From NCBI GenBank assembly GCA_900555515.1, contig USLO01000006.1, forward strand, positions 1 to 24,476: a stretch of DNA of 24,476 nt, written 5' to 3'. The translations under genes and the position numbers were made by a program. This stretch comes from an uncultured Collinsella sp. GTDB lineage: Bacteria > Actinomycetota > Coriobacteriia > Coriobacteriales > Coriobacteriaceae. Shown here one piece after another: positions 1 through 7,575 of the stretch (position 1 is the stretch's first letter; each line of letters starts with the position of its first letter). Below the pieces are notes generated by a model, which saw only the letters and a program-made list of their open reading frames with translations, searched no databases and was not told the origin of the DNA.

Positions 1-102
1 GAGCAGCAACACCGAAATCAGGCTGAAAACAATCAACGGGCGCATACCCGTTGATTGTCGCTTGGTATTCAGATTTGTGGAGAAACCCGAAGATCGTGCC
101 AA
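1..102 (-). CDS. mreC: Rod shape-determining protein MreC, N-terminal fragment
   Basis: This is the first 34 codons of a gene that runs off the left edge. I place the start at a TTG (100-102) because an AGGTGG ribosome binding site lies seven bases upstream, inside the 21-base gap after mreB. The visible peptide has a short polar N-terminus rich in Ser, Asn and Lys, then from about residue 20 a hydrophobic run (RPLIVFSLISVLLL) that looks like the single inner-membrane anchor of MreC. MreC is a scaffold linking the MreB filament to the peptidoglycan elongation enzymes. The identification rests on position directly after mreB plus the anchor; too little is present to see the MreC domain. An ATG at 43-45 is an alternative start with no obvious ribosome site. 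Confidence 0.72.
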   Translation of the reverse strand, partial: MARSSGFSTNLNTKRQSTGMRPLIVFSLISVLLL

Positions 103-123
103 ATGGAATCCACCTTTTGGAAA

Positions 124-1167
124 TTAAGCATTGGTCTGGACGAAGCCGCCATCAAACGCATTGGCCTCGAGCACGCGGGCACAGCCGTTAACGACGTTAT
201 CGAGCGCCGTGGGGCTGACGTTGACCGAAACGCCGGTCTCATCGCGCAGACGCACGTCGAGACCGCGTAGCAGAGCGCCACCACCGGTCAGCAAAATGCC
301 GTAGTACATAAGGTCAGAGGCAAGATCGGGCGGCGTGGCATCGAGGGCGTCCTTGACGGCCTTGGCCATCTCGTCGAGCGGCTTGTTGAGCGCGCGACGA
401 ATCTCCTCGCTCTCGATGCGCACGGTCTTGGGCAGACCGGTGATCACGTCGCGGCCGTTGACCTCGACGTCGAGCTCGTCCTTGAGCGGCACGGCGGAGC
501 CGACCTTAATCTTGATATCCTCTGCCGTGCGCTCGCCGATGGCCAGGTTGTAGGCATCGCGAACGTGCGTGAGGATAGCCTGGTCGAACTCGTCGCCGGC
601 AATACGGATGGACTGCGAGACGACAATGCCGCCCATGGCGATAACGGCGACCTCGGTGGTACCGCCACCGATGTCGATGACCATGGAGCCGGTGGGCTCC
701 TCGACGGGCAGGTCGGCGCCGATAGCGGCAGCCATGGGCTCCTCGATCAGATAGGCCTGGCGGGCACCGGCCTGGATCGTGGCCTCAAAGACAGCACGCT
801 TCTCGACCGACGTGACACCGGAAGGAACGCAGACGACAACACGCGGACGCGGGGTCCACGGATAGCGCTTCTCAGACGCCTTGTCGATAAAGTAGCGAAG
901 CATGGCCTCGGTAACATCGAAGTCGGCGATGACGCCGTCCTTCAGGGGACGAACGGCCACGATGTTGCCGGGCGTACGGCCGAGCATGCGCTTTGCCTCG
1001 ATACCGACCGCCAGGATGCGCTCGTCGTTCTTGTCGATGGCGACAACAGAGGGCTCGCGAATGACGATGCCCTTGCCGCGCACGGAGACAAGCGTATTTG
1101 CGGTGCCGAGGTCGATGGCAAGATCGCCCGCATAGCTACCGAAGAACATATCCATCAAAGAAAACAA
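124..1167 (-). CDS. mreB: Rod shape-determining protein MreB (actin-like)
   Basis: The protein is a 347-residue bacterial actin homologue. MreB polymerises on the inner face of the membrane with ATP and guides cell-wall synthesis along the lateral wall. Visible motifs are the phosphate-1 loop AIDLGTANTLV near residues 17-27, the phosphate-2 loop IDIGGGTTEVAV in the middle, and the adenosine motif GGGALLRGLD near residue 297. Length matches the family. The chosen TTG start has an AGGAG ribosome site five bases upstream; an ATG four codons further in (1153-1155) is possible and would give the more usual N-terminus. The gene is followed after 21 bases by mreC, the standard mreBC arrangement. Being coccoid or rod-shaped cannot be decided from this alone. 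Confidence 0.97.
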   Translation of the reverse strand: MFSLMDMFFGSYAGDLAIDLGTANTLVSVRGKGIVIREPSVVAIDKNDERILAVGIEAKRMLGRTPGNIVAVRPLKDGVIADFDVTEAMLRYFIDKASEKRYPWTPRPRVVVCVPSGVTSVEKRAVFEATIQAGARQAYLIEEPMAAAIGADLPVEEPTGSMVIDIGGGTTEVAVIAMGGIVVSQSIRIAGDEFDQAILTHVRDAYNLAIGERTAEDIKIKVGSAVPLKDELDVEVNGRDVITGLPKTVRIESEEIRRALNKPLDEMAKAVKDALDATPPDLASDLMYYGILLTGGGALLRGLDVRLRDETGVSVNVSPTALDNVVNGCARVLEANAFDGGFVQTNA

Positions 1168-1212
1168 CGCAACTCCTGATGTGTTGGATGATTGCTGGAA
1201 AACTACTAGCTC

Positions 1213-1218
1213 ATCATA
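1213..1218 (-). promoter_or_regulatory. Possible -10 box upstream of mreB
   Basis: TATGAT on the minus strand, 46 bases before the mreB start and just after the hairpin that follows the TPR gene. No convincing -35 hexamer is visible at 16-18 bases, so this is a weak prediction. If real, mreBC would have its own promoter apart from the upstream genes. Confidence 0.25.
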
Positions 1219-1227
1219 CTAGCGCAA

Positions 1228-1260
1228 GCCCGGCACCTCACTTGCGGTGAAGCGCCGGGC
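1228..1260 (-). terminator. GC-rich hairpin after the TPR gene
   Basis: Perfect outer arms GCCCGGC (1228-1234) and GCCGGGC (1254-1260), with a shorter inner CAC/GTG pairing. It lies 23 bases after the TPR gene stop. There is no U-tract on either side, so it may be a Rho-dependent 3' end or an mRNA-stabilising hairpin rather than an intrinsic terminator. Confidence 0.4.
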
Positions 1261-1282
1261 AAAGCTAAATCCCATAAGGTCA

Positions 1283-2587
1283 CTACTGGTTGTCAGCAGC
1301 CGAGAAATCCATATCGAGCGAGGAAACGGCCCAGCCGATATGGTTGTCGGAGCGCACGAATTTGACGGTGTACTCCTGCTCGCCGCCCTTGGACAGCGAT
1401 GCCTTCACCTTGGCGGTCGTCTCGGTCATGGACTGATCCATGCCCTCGACGGACACGGTGGCACCCTGCGGAATCGAGGAGATGATCATCGACTTGGCGT
1501 CCTCGGACAGGCTCGAGGCCAGGCAAGACTCGGCCTTTGCGGTGTCACCGTCGCCGGCAGCCTGGAACAGATCGGAAACCACAGATTCCTGAGACGGGAA
1601 GCCAAAGCCGCGCGTGTAGGCAAAGCCCAGGCCGCCCGCGGCGATCAAAATGAGCAGAAGCAGCACAATGAAGACTTTAAGACCCGTGTGGCGATGGCGA
1701 CGACGGACCTTGGCCTGCTTACGATCCTGACGGTCCTGCTGGACCATCTCGGACTCTGACAGTGTAAAGAAGCCGGTGTCCGAGGGATCGGGCATAAACT
1801 GACCGGTCGCGCCCGTAGGATCGAGCGGATCGACGGCAGGGGCGTCCATCGCGGGCGCCGGAGCCGTGGCCATAGCCGTCTGGGCAGACAGCGCGGCAAG
1901 CGAATCGTGCACGCGGGCAAGCTCATCGGCCTGCTCGGAGGTGAGCTGGTAGATACCATCGGCAGTAGCGGCGTTAAAGGCGTCGAGTGCGTCGGAGGGA
2001 CGGCCGGCGGCAGAAAGCGCCTGACCCATGCCGGCGTTGAGCGCGCGCGTGTCGTCGCGGGGGCCGGCAAAGTCGATAGCCGTGCGGTAGGTCTCCACGG
2101 CATCCGCCGGACGGCCGAGCTTAATGAAGCAACGACCGAGCTCGCCGAGCGCGGCGGCAGGAGCCGGATTGGCGCCGTCGATGGCAGCCTGACGGAAGGC
2201 AGTACCCGCGTTGGCATAGTCGCCCGACTGGAACAGAGCATTGCCCAGGCCCAGATAGGCCTTGAACGGCGTGGCATAGGAAGCATCCTGCGTAGCAGCA
2301 GAGAACGCCTGAGCGGCCGTCGTGTAGTCGCCCACGGCGGCGAGCGCCTTGCCGCGGTTAGTGAGCAGCGCGCCGCGCTTGCCGTAGGTGCCGTCGTTGA
2401 GGGCGGCGGCGTAGGCCTCGGCGGCCTCGGCATACATGCCCAGGTGCATCAAGGCGTTGCCACGAAGGTGATCGGCCTCGCCCATAATCTCATCGGGAGT
2501 CTTTGCCGCCCCAAGCATCTGGGCTGCAGCGGAAAAATCACCCGCGCGGTAAGCGGCGCGGCCCTGTTGGATCAGCTGGCTATTCAA
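1283..2587 (-). CDS. TPR-repeat membrane protein with extracytoplasmic C-terminal domain
   Basis: The protein has 434 residues. The first ~230 residues are alanine-rich helical repeats with the TPR spacing (for example GNALMHLGMYAEAAEAYAAA and GLGNALFQSGDYANAGTAF), suggesting a protein-binding scaffold in the cytoplasm. A low-complexity Pro/Ala/Asp linker follows, then a basic stretch (KVRRRHRH), one membrane helix at about 302-324, and a ~110-residue outer domain reminiscent of small lumazine-like or DUF4878-type domains. Orientation N-in, C-out is predicted from the basic residues before the helix. The start is TTG, with AAAGGGG just upstream overlapping the stop of the cyclophilin gene 11 bases away, so the two are probably translationally coupled. 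Partner and precise role are unknown. Confidence 0.85.
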   Translation of the reverse strand: MNSQLIQQGRAAYRAGDFSAAAQMLGAAKTPDEIMGEADHLRGNALMHLGMYAEAAEAYAAALNDGTYGKRGALLTNRGKALAAVGDYTTAAQAFSAATQDASYATPFKAYLGLGNALFQSGDYANAGTAFRQAAIDGANPAPAAALGELGRCFIKLGRPADAVETYRTAIDFAGPRDDTRALNAGMGQALSAAGRPSDALDAFNAATADGIYQLTSEQADELARVHDSLAALSAQTAMATAPAPAMDAPAVDPLDPTGATGQFMPDPSDTGFFTLSESEMVQQDRQDRKQAKVRRRHRHTGLKVFIVLLLLILIAAGGLGFAYTRGFGFPSQESVVSDLFQAAGDGDTAKAESCLASSLSEDAKSMIISSIPQGATVSVEGMDQSMTETTAKVKASLSKGGEQEYTVKFVRSDNHIGWAVSSLDMDFSAADNQ

Positions 2588-2598
2588 GGAAATCCCCT

Positions 2599-3141
2599 TT
2601 ACTCGTGAACGATCTCGACATGGACGATCTCGTCGCCGGCACGCAGCTGCGAAATCACATCGAGACCCTCGACCGTGGTACCAAAGACGGTGTAACCGGA
2701 ATCGAGGTTATGCTGGGCGCCCAGGCAGAAGTAGAACTGCGAACCCGCGGAATCGGGGTCCATGGAGCGTGCCATGGCAAGGGCGCCATCGACATGGCTG
2801 TTGCGCGGATTGGTGGCAAACTCGCCCTTGATGCAGTAGCCGGGGCCACCGGTACCGGGCATGCCGTCGGGGCCCTCAAGACCGGCAGCGACGTCGGCGC
2901 CGGACATATCGCGGGTATTGGGGTCGCCGCCCTGAATGACGAAGCCGGGAACATAGCGATGGAACTTAAGGCCATCATAGAAACCCATCGTGGAAAGCTC
3001 GCAGAAGTTCGCGACATGAATGGGAGCGCCCTCGCCGTCAAACTTGACCTTGATGGTACCCTTCGACGTCTCGATAACGGCGCACTCGTCGCCGGCAAGC
3101 TGATACTCGGGCGTATAGAGCTCTTTCTTAAACCCAAACAT
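2599..3141 (-). CDS. Peptidyl-prolyl cis-trans isomerase, cyclophilin type
   Basis: This 180-residue protein is a single-domain cyclophilin, which speeds cis-trans isomerisation of X-Pro bonds during protein folding. The family signature FHRYVPGFVIQGGDPN lies near residues 60-75 and contains the catalytic Arg. The later conserved GSQFYFCLGAQHNLD segment and the VFGTTVEGLDVI segment are also present, although the canonical Trp of the cyclosporin pocket is replaced by His in the QHNLD stretch, as in many bacterial cyclophilins. There is no signal peptide, so it is cytoplasmic. The ATG has a GGAAGGAA ribosome site. A good promoter lies upstream at 3181-3210, so transcription of cyclophilin and the TPR gene probably begins here. 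Confidence 0.95.
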   Translation of the reverse strand: MFGFKKELYTPEYQLAGDECAVIETSKGTIKVKFDGEGAPIHVANFCELSTMGFYDGLKFHRYVPGFVIQGGDPNTRDMSGADVAAGLEGPDGMPGTGGPGYCIKGEFATNPRNSHVDGALAMARSMDPDSAGSQFYFCLGAQHNLDSGYTVFGTTVEGLDVISQLRAGDEIVHVEIVHE

Positions 3142-3180
3142 GTGGTTCCTTCCTCGTGCGTTTAAAGCATATTTGTACGA

Positions 3181-3210
3181 ATTGTAGCAATAAGCATGCG
3201 CTTACATCAA
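3181..3210 (-). promoter_or_regulatory. Promoter of the cyclophilin-TPR operon
   Basis: Minus-strand TTGATG (3205-3210) and TACAAT (3181-3186) separated by 18 bases. This predicts transcription start near 3174 and a leader of about 33 bases to the cyclophilin ATG. Confidence 0.6.
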
Positions 3211-3248
3211 TTGCGCACGTAGGTTATGCCGACTATGGCGAACTAATT

Positions 3249-4391
3249 TTAGGAACGCTGCTGCGGCTTCCAGGAGCCCACGTTGGCGTCGTACTGATTC
3301 AGCGCGCTGTTGCCGCCCTGTGCGATGGGCGCCAGGATCTCGCTTTGGTGGGAACTCATCGACTCGCCATCGGGAATGGCCAGCGAGATATCCCAGCTCT
3401 GGCAGATCACGTCGACGCGCTCGTACATCCACTCGGCAAGCTGCTTTAAGTGGGCGATGTCGTCCGCATAGACCGTATCGTCCTGATACTTAAGGTTGTT
3501 GAGCTCATCTTGCGTCTTTTTAATCTGGTCGCGCAGGGCGTAGGCACTCTGCGACAGCTCCTGACGGGTGGACAGCGGCGTTCGGAGATAGCCGTTGTTA
3601 AAGGAATCGATGACCTCGCCGATCTGGCCCTCGTCACCGTAGGACACGATGGTCTGATACAGACCGTCGAGCCTGGTATAGAGCTGATCATCGGTCAGCA
3701 CGGTTTCTTCCTGGACCACCTCGGCAGAATCGTCCTGCTTGGTATCGTCCTCAGTCGCCTCGCCCTTTTGGCGCGTGGGGAAGGTGGTTTGTGCAGCTTG
3801 GCCAAACTGGTCGTAGAAGCCAGGCATGACACCCATGGGATCGGTCGTCACGAACCAATAGGCACCGCCACAAACAACGGCAAGGACCGCGATGATAATG
3901 AGCGGCTTGGGAATATGACGCTTGTGCTTGTGATAGGCGTCCTCGTCGGGATGCACCTTGCGCTTGGGTTTTTGAGCATCGTCGTGCAGGGAAACCGGCG
4001 TGGGAATATCGACCTTGGGAATACCGAAATCCTTATCGAAAGCCGGCAGCACGCAGGTCTCGTTAGGATCGGCGGCGTCCGAAAGCACCGCAGCGGCAGA
4101 GGCCGGCGCATGAGGCACCTCGGTATCGATCTGCTCTTGCGTTAGACGCGGAAAGCCTGCCGTGCGGCCCGCTGCCAGGTCGGATGCGGCCGCGTCCTCG
4201 GAGAGGATACCCGGAGCGGGGCGTCCGCATTTGGAGCACGTACGATCATGCGGAGAAAGACGGGCACCGCAGCCCTCACAGAACACGAACTCGGTGTGCT
4301 CGGGACCATCGCCCGGACCCACATAGGCGTTGCAGTAGGGGCAGAACGAGGCGCCGTCCTCGATAGTCTTAAGGCAATGCGGGCAGATCAC
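3249..4391 (-). CDS. Membrane protein with two N-terminal zinc ribbons
   Basis: With the start chosen here the protein has 380 residues. Two zinc-ribbon units occupy the N-terminus: C3/C6/C17/C20 and C38/C41/C52/C55. A disordered acidic linker follows, then a basic stretch (HKHKRHIPK), a single membrane helix at about 162-182, and a ~200-residue C-terminal region that is charged and helical, probably coiled coil in part, and outside the membrane. I prefer GTG at 4389-4391 because GAGG lies five bases upstream and translation then begins directly at the ribbon (MICPHC). A TTG at 4419-4421 would add ten residues but has no ribosome site. No enzymatic motif is seen; a sensor or assembly role is possible but unproven. 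Confidence 0.82.
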   Translation of the reverse strand: MICPHCLKTIEDGASFCPYCNAYVGPGDGPEHTEFVFCEGCGARLSPHDRTCSKCGRPAPGILSEDAAASDLAAGRTAGFPRLTQEQIDTEVPHAPASAAAVLSDAADPNETCVLPAFDKDFGIPKVDIPTPVSLHDDAQKPKRKVHPDEDAYHKHKRHIPKPLIIIAVLAVVCGGAYWFVTTDPMGVMPGFYDQFGQAAQTTFPTRQKGEATEDDTKQDDSAEVVQEETVLTDDQLYTRLDGLYQTIVSYGDEGQIGEVIDSFNNGYLRTPLSTRQELSQSAYALRDQIKKTQDELNNLKYQDDTVYADDIAHLKQLAEWMYERVDVICQSWDISLAIPDGESMSSHQSEILAPIAQGGNSALNQYDANVGSWKPQQRS

Positions 4392-4494
4392 GGCATCCTC
4401 TTTTCGAAGCAATTCAAACAATCGAGGTTAGAGCATAACATCGCCACGGCCCCACAGGAACAAGGCACCAATTCAACATCGCCAGGGCGCGTAG

Positions 4495-7230
4495 TTACTT
4501 CTTCTTTTTGCTTGGCATCGAGACTTTGATGCCTTGGGCGGACTTGGTCACGCGAGAGCGCTTGGCTCCGGCACTCTTCTTTTTCTTGGGCTGGGCCTGG
4601 GCCACGCCCTCGAGTGCACGGGCCTCGGCCTCGCGAGCGGTGCGATCTTCGCGGCGCTGCGCCATGTCGGCGGCGACGCGCTTGGCAAAACGCTCGGCCG
4701 TCGAACCCGTCGAGCTCACCTTGCCGCCACCGCGACCCAGGTGAACGCGCACACCACGCCCAAAACCAGTTGCGGCATGACGACGACGCGGCTTGAGCGA
4801 ATCCATCATCGTGGCGAGCTTAAAGAACACCGAGCAGGTAAAGATCACGATGACAGCCAAGATAACCATCTGGCCTATCGACAGGTTGGCAATAGAGAGC
4901 AGCTCCGGGAATCCGATAACGCCCACCAGGATGCCGGCGACTACAAACACAAAGAGCACCACACGTAAGGGCGTGAGAGGCTGCGAGATGCGCCAGATCA
5001 GGCTGACGCTCGCCGCGCAGGACGTAAGCAGGCACATCGTAGACAGCGTGAGCTGGCTAAAGCCAAACACGCGCGCCACAAAGATATCGAGCGCCGCAGC
5101 CATAATGACTGCAATCGACGCCGGCAGCGCACGCTTGAGTACGTTCGTCAAAAACGCACCCTTCACGCGAGCATTGTTGGGCTCCAGGCCCAACACAAAG
5201 CCCGGCGCGCCGATGCAGAAGAAGTTGATGAGTGTCATCTGGATGGGCTCGAAGGGGTACGGCGGCAGCGCGATGCACAGCGCCGCCAGGCCCATCGAGA
5301 ACAGCGTCTTGGTCAGGAACAGCGACGCCGAGCGCTGCAGGTTGTTGATGGAGCGACGGCCCTCGGCCACCACGGCGGGCATCGAGGCAAAATCGTTGTC
5401 GACGAGTACGATCTCGGCCACGTTGCGCGCGGCATCGGAGCCGGCCGCCATGGCCACGGAGCAGTCGGCCTCCTTGAGCGCCAGCACGTCGTTGACGCCG
5501 TCGCCCGTCATGGCCACGGTGTGCTCGCGGCGCTTGAGCGCCTGCACGAGCTCGCGCTTCTGCTGCGGGGTCACACGGCCAAAGACATGGTAGCGGTCCA
5601 CTGCGGCATCGAGCTTGGCCGGCGTATCGAGCGTCGTGGCGTCCACATAAGCGTCCGCCCCCGGCACGCCCACCACGCGCGCGATCGACGACACCGTACG
5701 CGGGTCGTCGCCACTGATCACGTTGAGGGTCACGCCCTGCTCGTTAAAGTAGCCGATGGTCTCGGCCGCCGAGGTACGAATCTCGTCGCGGATGGTCACA
5801 AAGCCCACGGGCTCGGCCTCGCCCACCATATCGCCATCGGGCGTAAAGCCGTCCACGCGCGCCACCACGAGCACGCGGCAAGTATCGGCAAGCTCGGCGA
5901 CACGGTTCTCGACCTGGGCAAACACACGATCGGAGAGCACAAACTGCGCGGCGCCCATCACATAGGAGCCCTGCACAAACGACGCGCCGCTCCACTTTTT
6001 GGAGGACGAGAACGGAATGACCGACAGCGGCTCAGACACCTCGACCGGGCGGTCGGCGTAATAGTTGAGCAGCGCCTGGCAGGTCTCGTTGGCATCGGCC
6101 GAAGTCGCACGCGCGACGTTAGCCAGCGCAAAATCGAGCACCGTGGTATCGACGGGAACGACTGCCTCGTCCGAGCCGGCGTCTAGGCTCACGCCCTCAA
6201 CCGGCAGCGGATACGTGCCCTCGACCTCCATACGGCCCGACGTGATGGTGCCCGTCTTGTCCAGGCACAGCACGTCGACGCGAGCGAGCGTCTCGATGCA
6301 GTAGAGCTGCTGTGCCAGCACCTTGCGGCGGGCCAAGCGCACCGTGGCGATGGCGAGCACCGACGAGGTCAGCAGCACCAGGCCTTGCGGGATCATGCCC
6401 AGCAGGGCGCCCACCGTAGACAGCAGCGCCGACGAAGGCACATGACCAGCCAACAGCTCGGAGAAGCACCACGAAAGCGCGCTATCGCCCGGGGTACCCG
6501 CGGCATCCCACAGCTCGCTCACACTCGAGGCAAACAACGCCAAACCGAGCGGGATCATGATGATGCTCGCAAAGCGCACGATGGCATTAAGCGCATTCAT
6601 GATCTCGGAATTGACCTTTTTGACGTACTTGGCCTCGTTATTAATTTTAGCCACGTAGTTGTCGGCGCCGACATGAATCACGCGGGCGCGCAGCAGGCCC
6701 GAGTCGATAAAGCTGCCGCTCATGAGCTCGGAACCAGGCTGTTTCTTAATAAGGTCGCTCTCGCCCGTCAGCAGGCTCTCGTTCACGAGTGCCTCGCCCG
6801 AGACCACCACGGCGTCAGCGGGAATCTGGTCGCCGCGCCCCAGGCGGATGATGTCGTCGAGCACGATCTGGTCCAGGTCGAGCTCCACCTCGGCACCGTC
6901 GCGCACCGCGATGGCCTTCTTGGAGGTCAGCAGCGTGAGCTTATCGACCATCTTCTTGGAACGCATGGACTGGATGACGCCAATAGCGGTATTGAGGAAC
7001 ACCACGAACAGGAACGTCAGATTCTTAAACGAACCGGTCAAAATGACCAGGAACGCCAAGATCACGTTGATCAAATTGAACAACGTGCAGAGGTTCTCGA
7101 TGATGAACTCTTTGACCGACTTGGTCTTGAGCTCCATGTTGCGGTTGATCTTACCGGCGGCGATGCGCTCCTCGACCTCGGCGGTCGAGAGTCCGCGCTC
7201 GATATCCGTTGCTGCCATACCACGTCCCAT
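4495..7230 (-). CDS. Cation-translocating P-type ATPase, CtpE-like
   Basis: This ~911-residue inner-membrane ATPase moves a cation using a phospho-aspartate intermediate. Visible motifs, numbered from the GTG one codon upstream, are TGES (156-159, actuator), PQGL in helix M4 (282-285), DKTGT (325-329, phosphorylated D325), KWSGA in the nucleotide domain (about 413-417) and TGDGVND (576-582). The M4 and M6 sequences and the stretch between M4 and DKTGT resemble mycobacterial CtpE, a calcium-uptake ATPase, more than copper or potassium pumps. No N-terminal metal-binding domain is present. The last ~110 residues form an unusual Lys/Arg/Ala-rich cytoplasmic tail ending in SKKKK. The start is uncertain: GTG at 7233, ATG at 7230 and ATG at 7218 are all in frame and none has a clear ribosome site. 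The tRNA terminator lies only 19 bases upstream. Confidence 0.93.
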   Translation of the reverse strand: MGRGMAATDIERGLSTAEVEERIAAGKINRNMELKTKSVKEFIIENLCTLFNLINVILAFLVILTGSFKNLTFLFVVFLNTAIGVIQSMRSKKMVDKLTLLTSKKAIAVRDGAEVELDLDQIVLDDIIRLGRGDQIPADAVVVSGEALVNESLLTGESDLIKKQPGSELMSGSFIDSGLLRARVIHVGADNYVAKINNEAKYVKKVNSEIMNALNAIVRFASIIMIPLGLALFASSVSELWDAAGTPGDSALSWCFSELLAGHVPSSALLSTVGALLGMIPQGLVLLTSSVLAIATVRLARRKVLAQQLYCIETLARVDVLCLDKTGTITSGRMEVEGTYPLPVEGVSLDAGSDEAVVPVDTTVLDFALANVARATSADANETCQALLNYYADRPVEVSEPLSVIPFSSSKKWSGASFVQGSYVMGAAQFVLSDRVFAQVENRVAELADTCRVLVVARVDGFTPDGDMVGEAEPVGFVTIRDEIRTSAAETIGYFNEQGVTLNVISGDDPRTVSSIARVVGVPGADAYVDATTLDTPAKLDAAVDRYHVFGRVTPQQKRELVQALKRREHTVAMTGDGVNDVLALKEADCSVAMAAGSDAARNVAEIVLVDNDFASMPAVVAEGRRSINNLQRSASLFLTKTLFSMGLAALCIALPPYPFEPIQMTLINFFCIGAPGFVLGLEPNNARVKGAFLTNVLKRALPASIAVIMAAALDIFVARVFGFSQLTLSTMCLLTSCAASVSLIWRISQPLTPLRVVLFVFVVAGILVGVIGFPELLSIANLSIGQMVILAVIVIFTCSVFFKLATMMDSLKPRRRHAATGFGRGVRVHLGRGGGKVSSTGSTAERFAKRVAADMAQRREDRTAREAEARALEGVAQAQPKKKKSAGAKRSRVTKSAQGIKVSMPSKKKK

Positions 7231-7249
7231 CACGTCGCGTCGGTATAAG

Positions 7250-7283
7250 AAAAACCGCCCGGACCATGCGAGGTTCGGACGGT
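7250..7283 (-). terminator. Intrinsic terminator of tRNA-Arg(CCG)
   Basis: Twelve-position stem (7254-7265 with 7272-7283, one mismatch and one G-U pair), six-base loop, then five T on the minus strand. It follows the tRNA by 11 bases and ends about 19 bases before the ATPase start, so the ATPase has almost no room for a separate leader. Confidence 0.85.
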
Positions 7284-7294
7284 CTTACGTTCGA

Positions 7295-7371
7295 TGGTGC
7301 CCCATGTTGGATTCGAACCAACGGCCTTCTGCTCCGGAGGCAGACGCTCTAATCCCCTGAGCTAATAGGGC
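7295..7371 (-). tRNA. tRNA-Arg (anticodon CCG)
   Basis: A complete cloverleaf is visible. Acceptor GCCCTAT (7365-7371) pairs with ATGGGGC (7299-7305) with one G-U pair. The D-arm is GCTC/GAGC, the anticodon stem TCTGC/GCAGA encloses loop CTCCGGA (anticodon CCG at 7335-7337), and the T-arm contains TTCGAATCC. Discriminator A and an encoded CCA end (7295-7297) are present. It reads CGG codons. Confidence 0.95.
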
Positions 7372-7382
7372 CAACGTTTGGC

Positions 7383-7412
7383 ATTATACCCAAGTGCACC
7401 ACGGGCTATCAA
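7383..7412 (-). promoter_or_regulatory. Promoter of tRNA-Arg(CCG)
   Basis: Minus-strand TTGATA (7407-7412) and perfect TATAAT (7383-7388) with an 18-base spacer. The predicted start near 7376 is about five bases before the mature tRNA 5' end. Confidence 0.8.
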
Positions 7413-7491
7413 AATAAAAGAAAAAGCTTTGCAATTACGTGGGAGACGCGGTGCAACGGCCCACTTTAGAAGGCAAAAGCGAGTCAGATAG

Positions 7492-7497
7492 TATAAA
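7492..7497 (+). promoter_or_regulatory. Possible -10 box of the aromatic operon
   Basis: TATAAA in an AT-rich stretch 79 bases before the DAHP synthase ATG, on the plus strand. No good -35 box is visible at 16-18 bases. A start near 7503-7505 would place the hairpin at 7518-7538 inside the leader. Confidence 0.4.
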
Positions 7498-7517
7498 CTT
7501 TCATGCACCATATATAC

Positions 7518-7542
7518 ACGGCTCGCAATGCGGGCCGTTTTT
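7518..7542 (+). terminator. Leader hairpin with U-tract, possible attenuator of the aromatic operon
   Basis: Nine-base-pair stem (7518-7526 with 7530-7538, one G-U pair), three-base loop AAT, then T-run 7538-7542. It ends 33 bases before the first aro gene. No plus-strand gene lies upstream between here and the divergent tRNA, so the hairpin has nothing to terminate except the operon's own leader. This suggests transcription attenuation, though no antiterminator partner is obvious and no T-box consensus was found. Confidence 0.55.
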
Positions 7543-7575
7543 GCAAAAGTTATCCATCGAGGTGAGAGGCACACC

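Noticed and set aside
565..1179. 204-codon plus-strand open frame opposite mreB
   Set aside because: It is antisense to an unmistakable mreB and reflects GC-rich third positions of the real gene; no ribosome site or family motif.
4392..4421. Longer start (TTG) for the zinc-ribbon protein
   Set aside because: No ribosome site before it, whereas GTG at 4389-4391 has one and puts the zinc ribbon at the N-terminus.
4437..4484. Direct repeat AACATCGCCA (4437-4446 and 4475-4484) upstream of the zinc-ribbon gene
   Set aside because: Two copies of ten bases, no symmetry and no nearby regulator; too weak to call an operator.
7372..7575. T-box or other known riboswitch before aroF
   Set aside because: No T-box AGGGTGGNACCGCG-type sequence and no recognised riboswitch core; only a hairpin with U-tract is supported.
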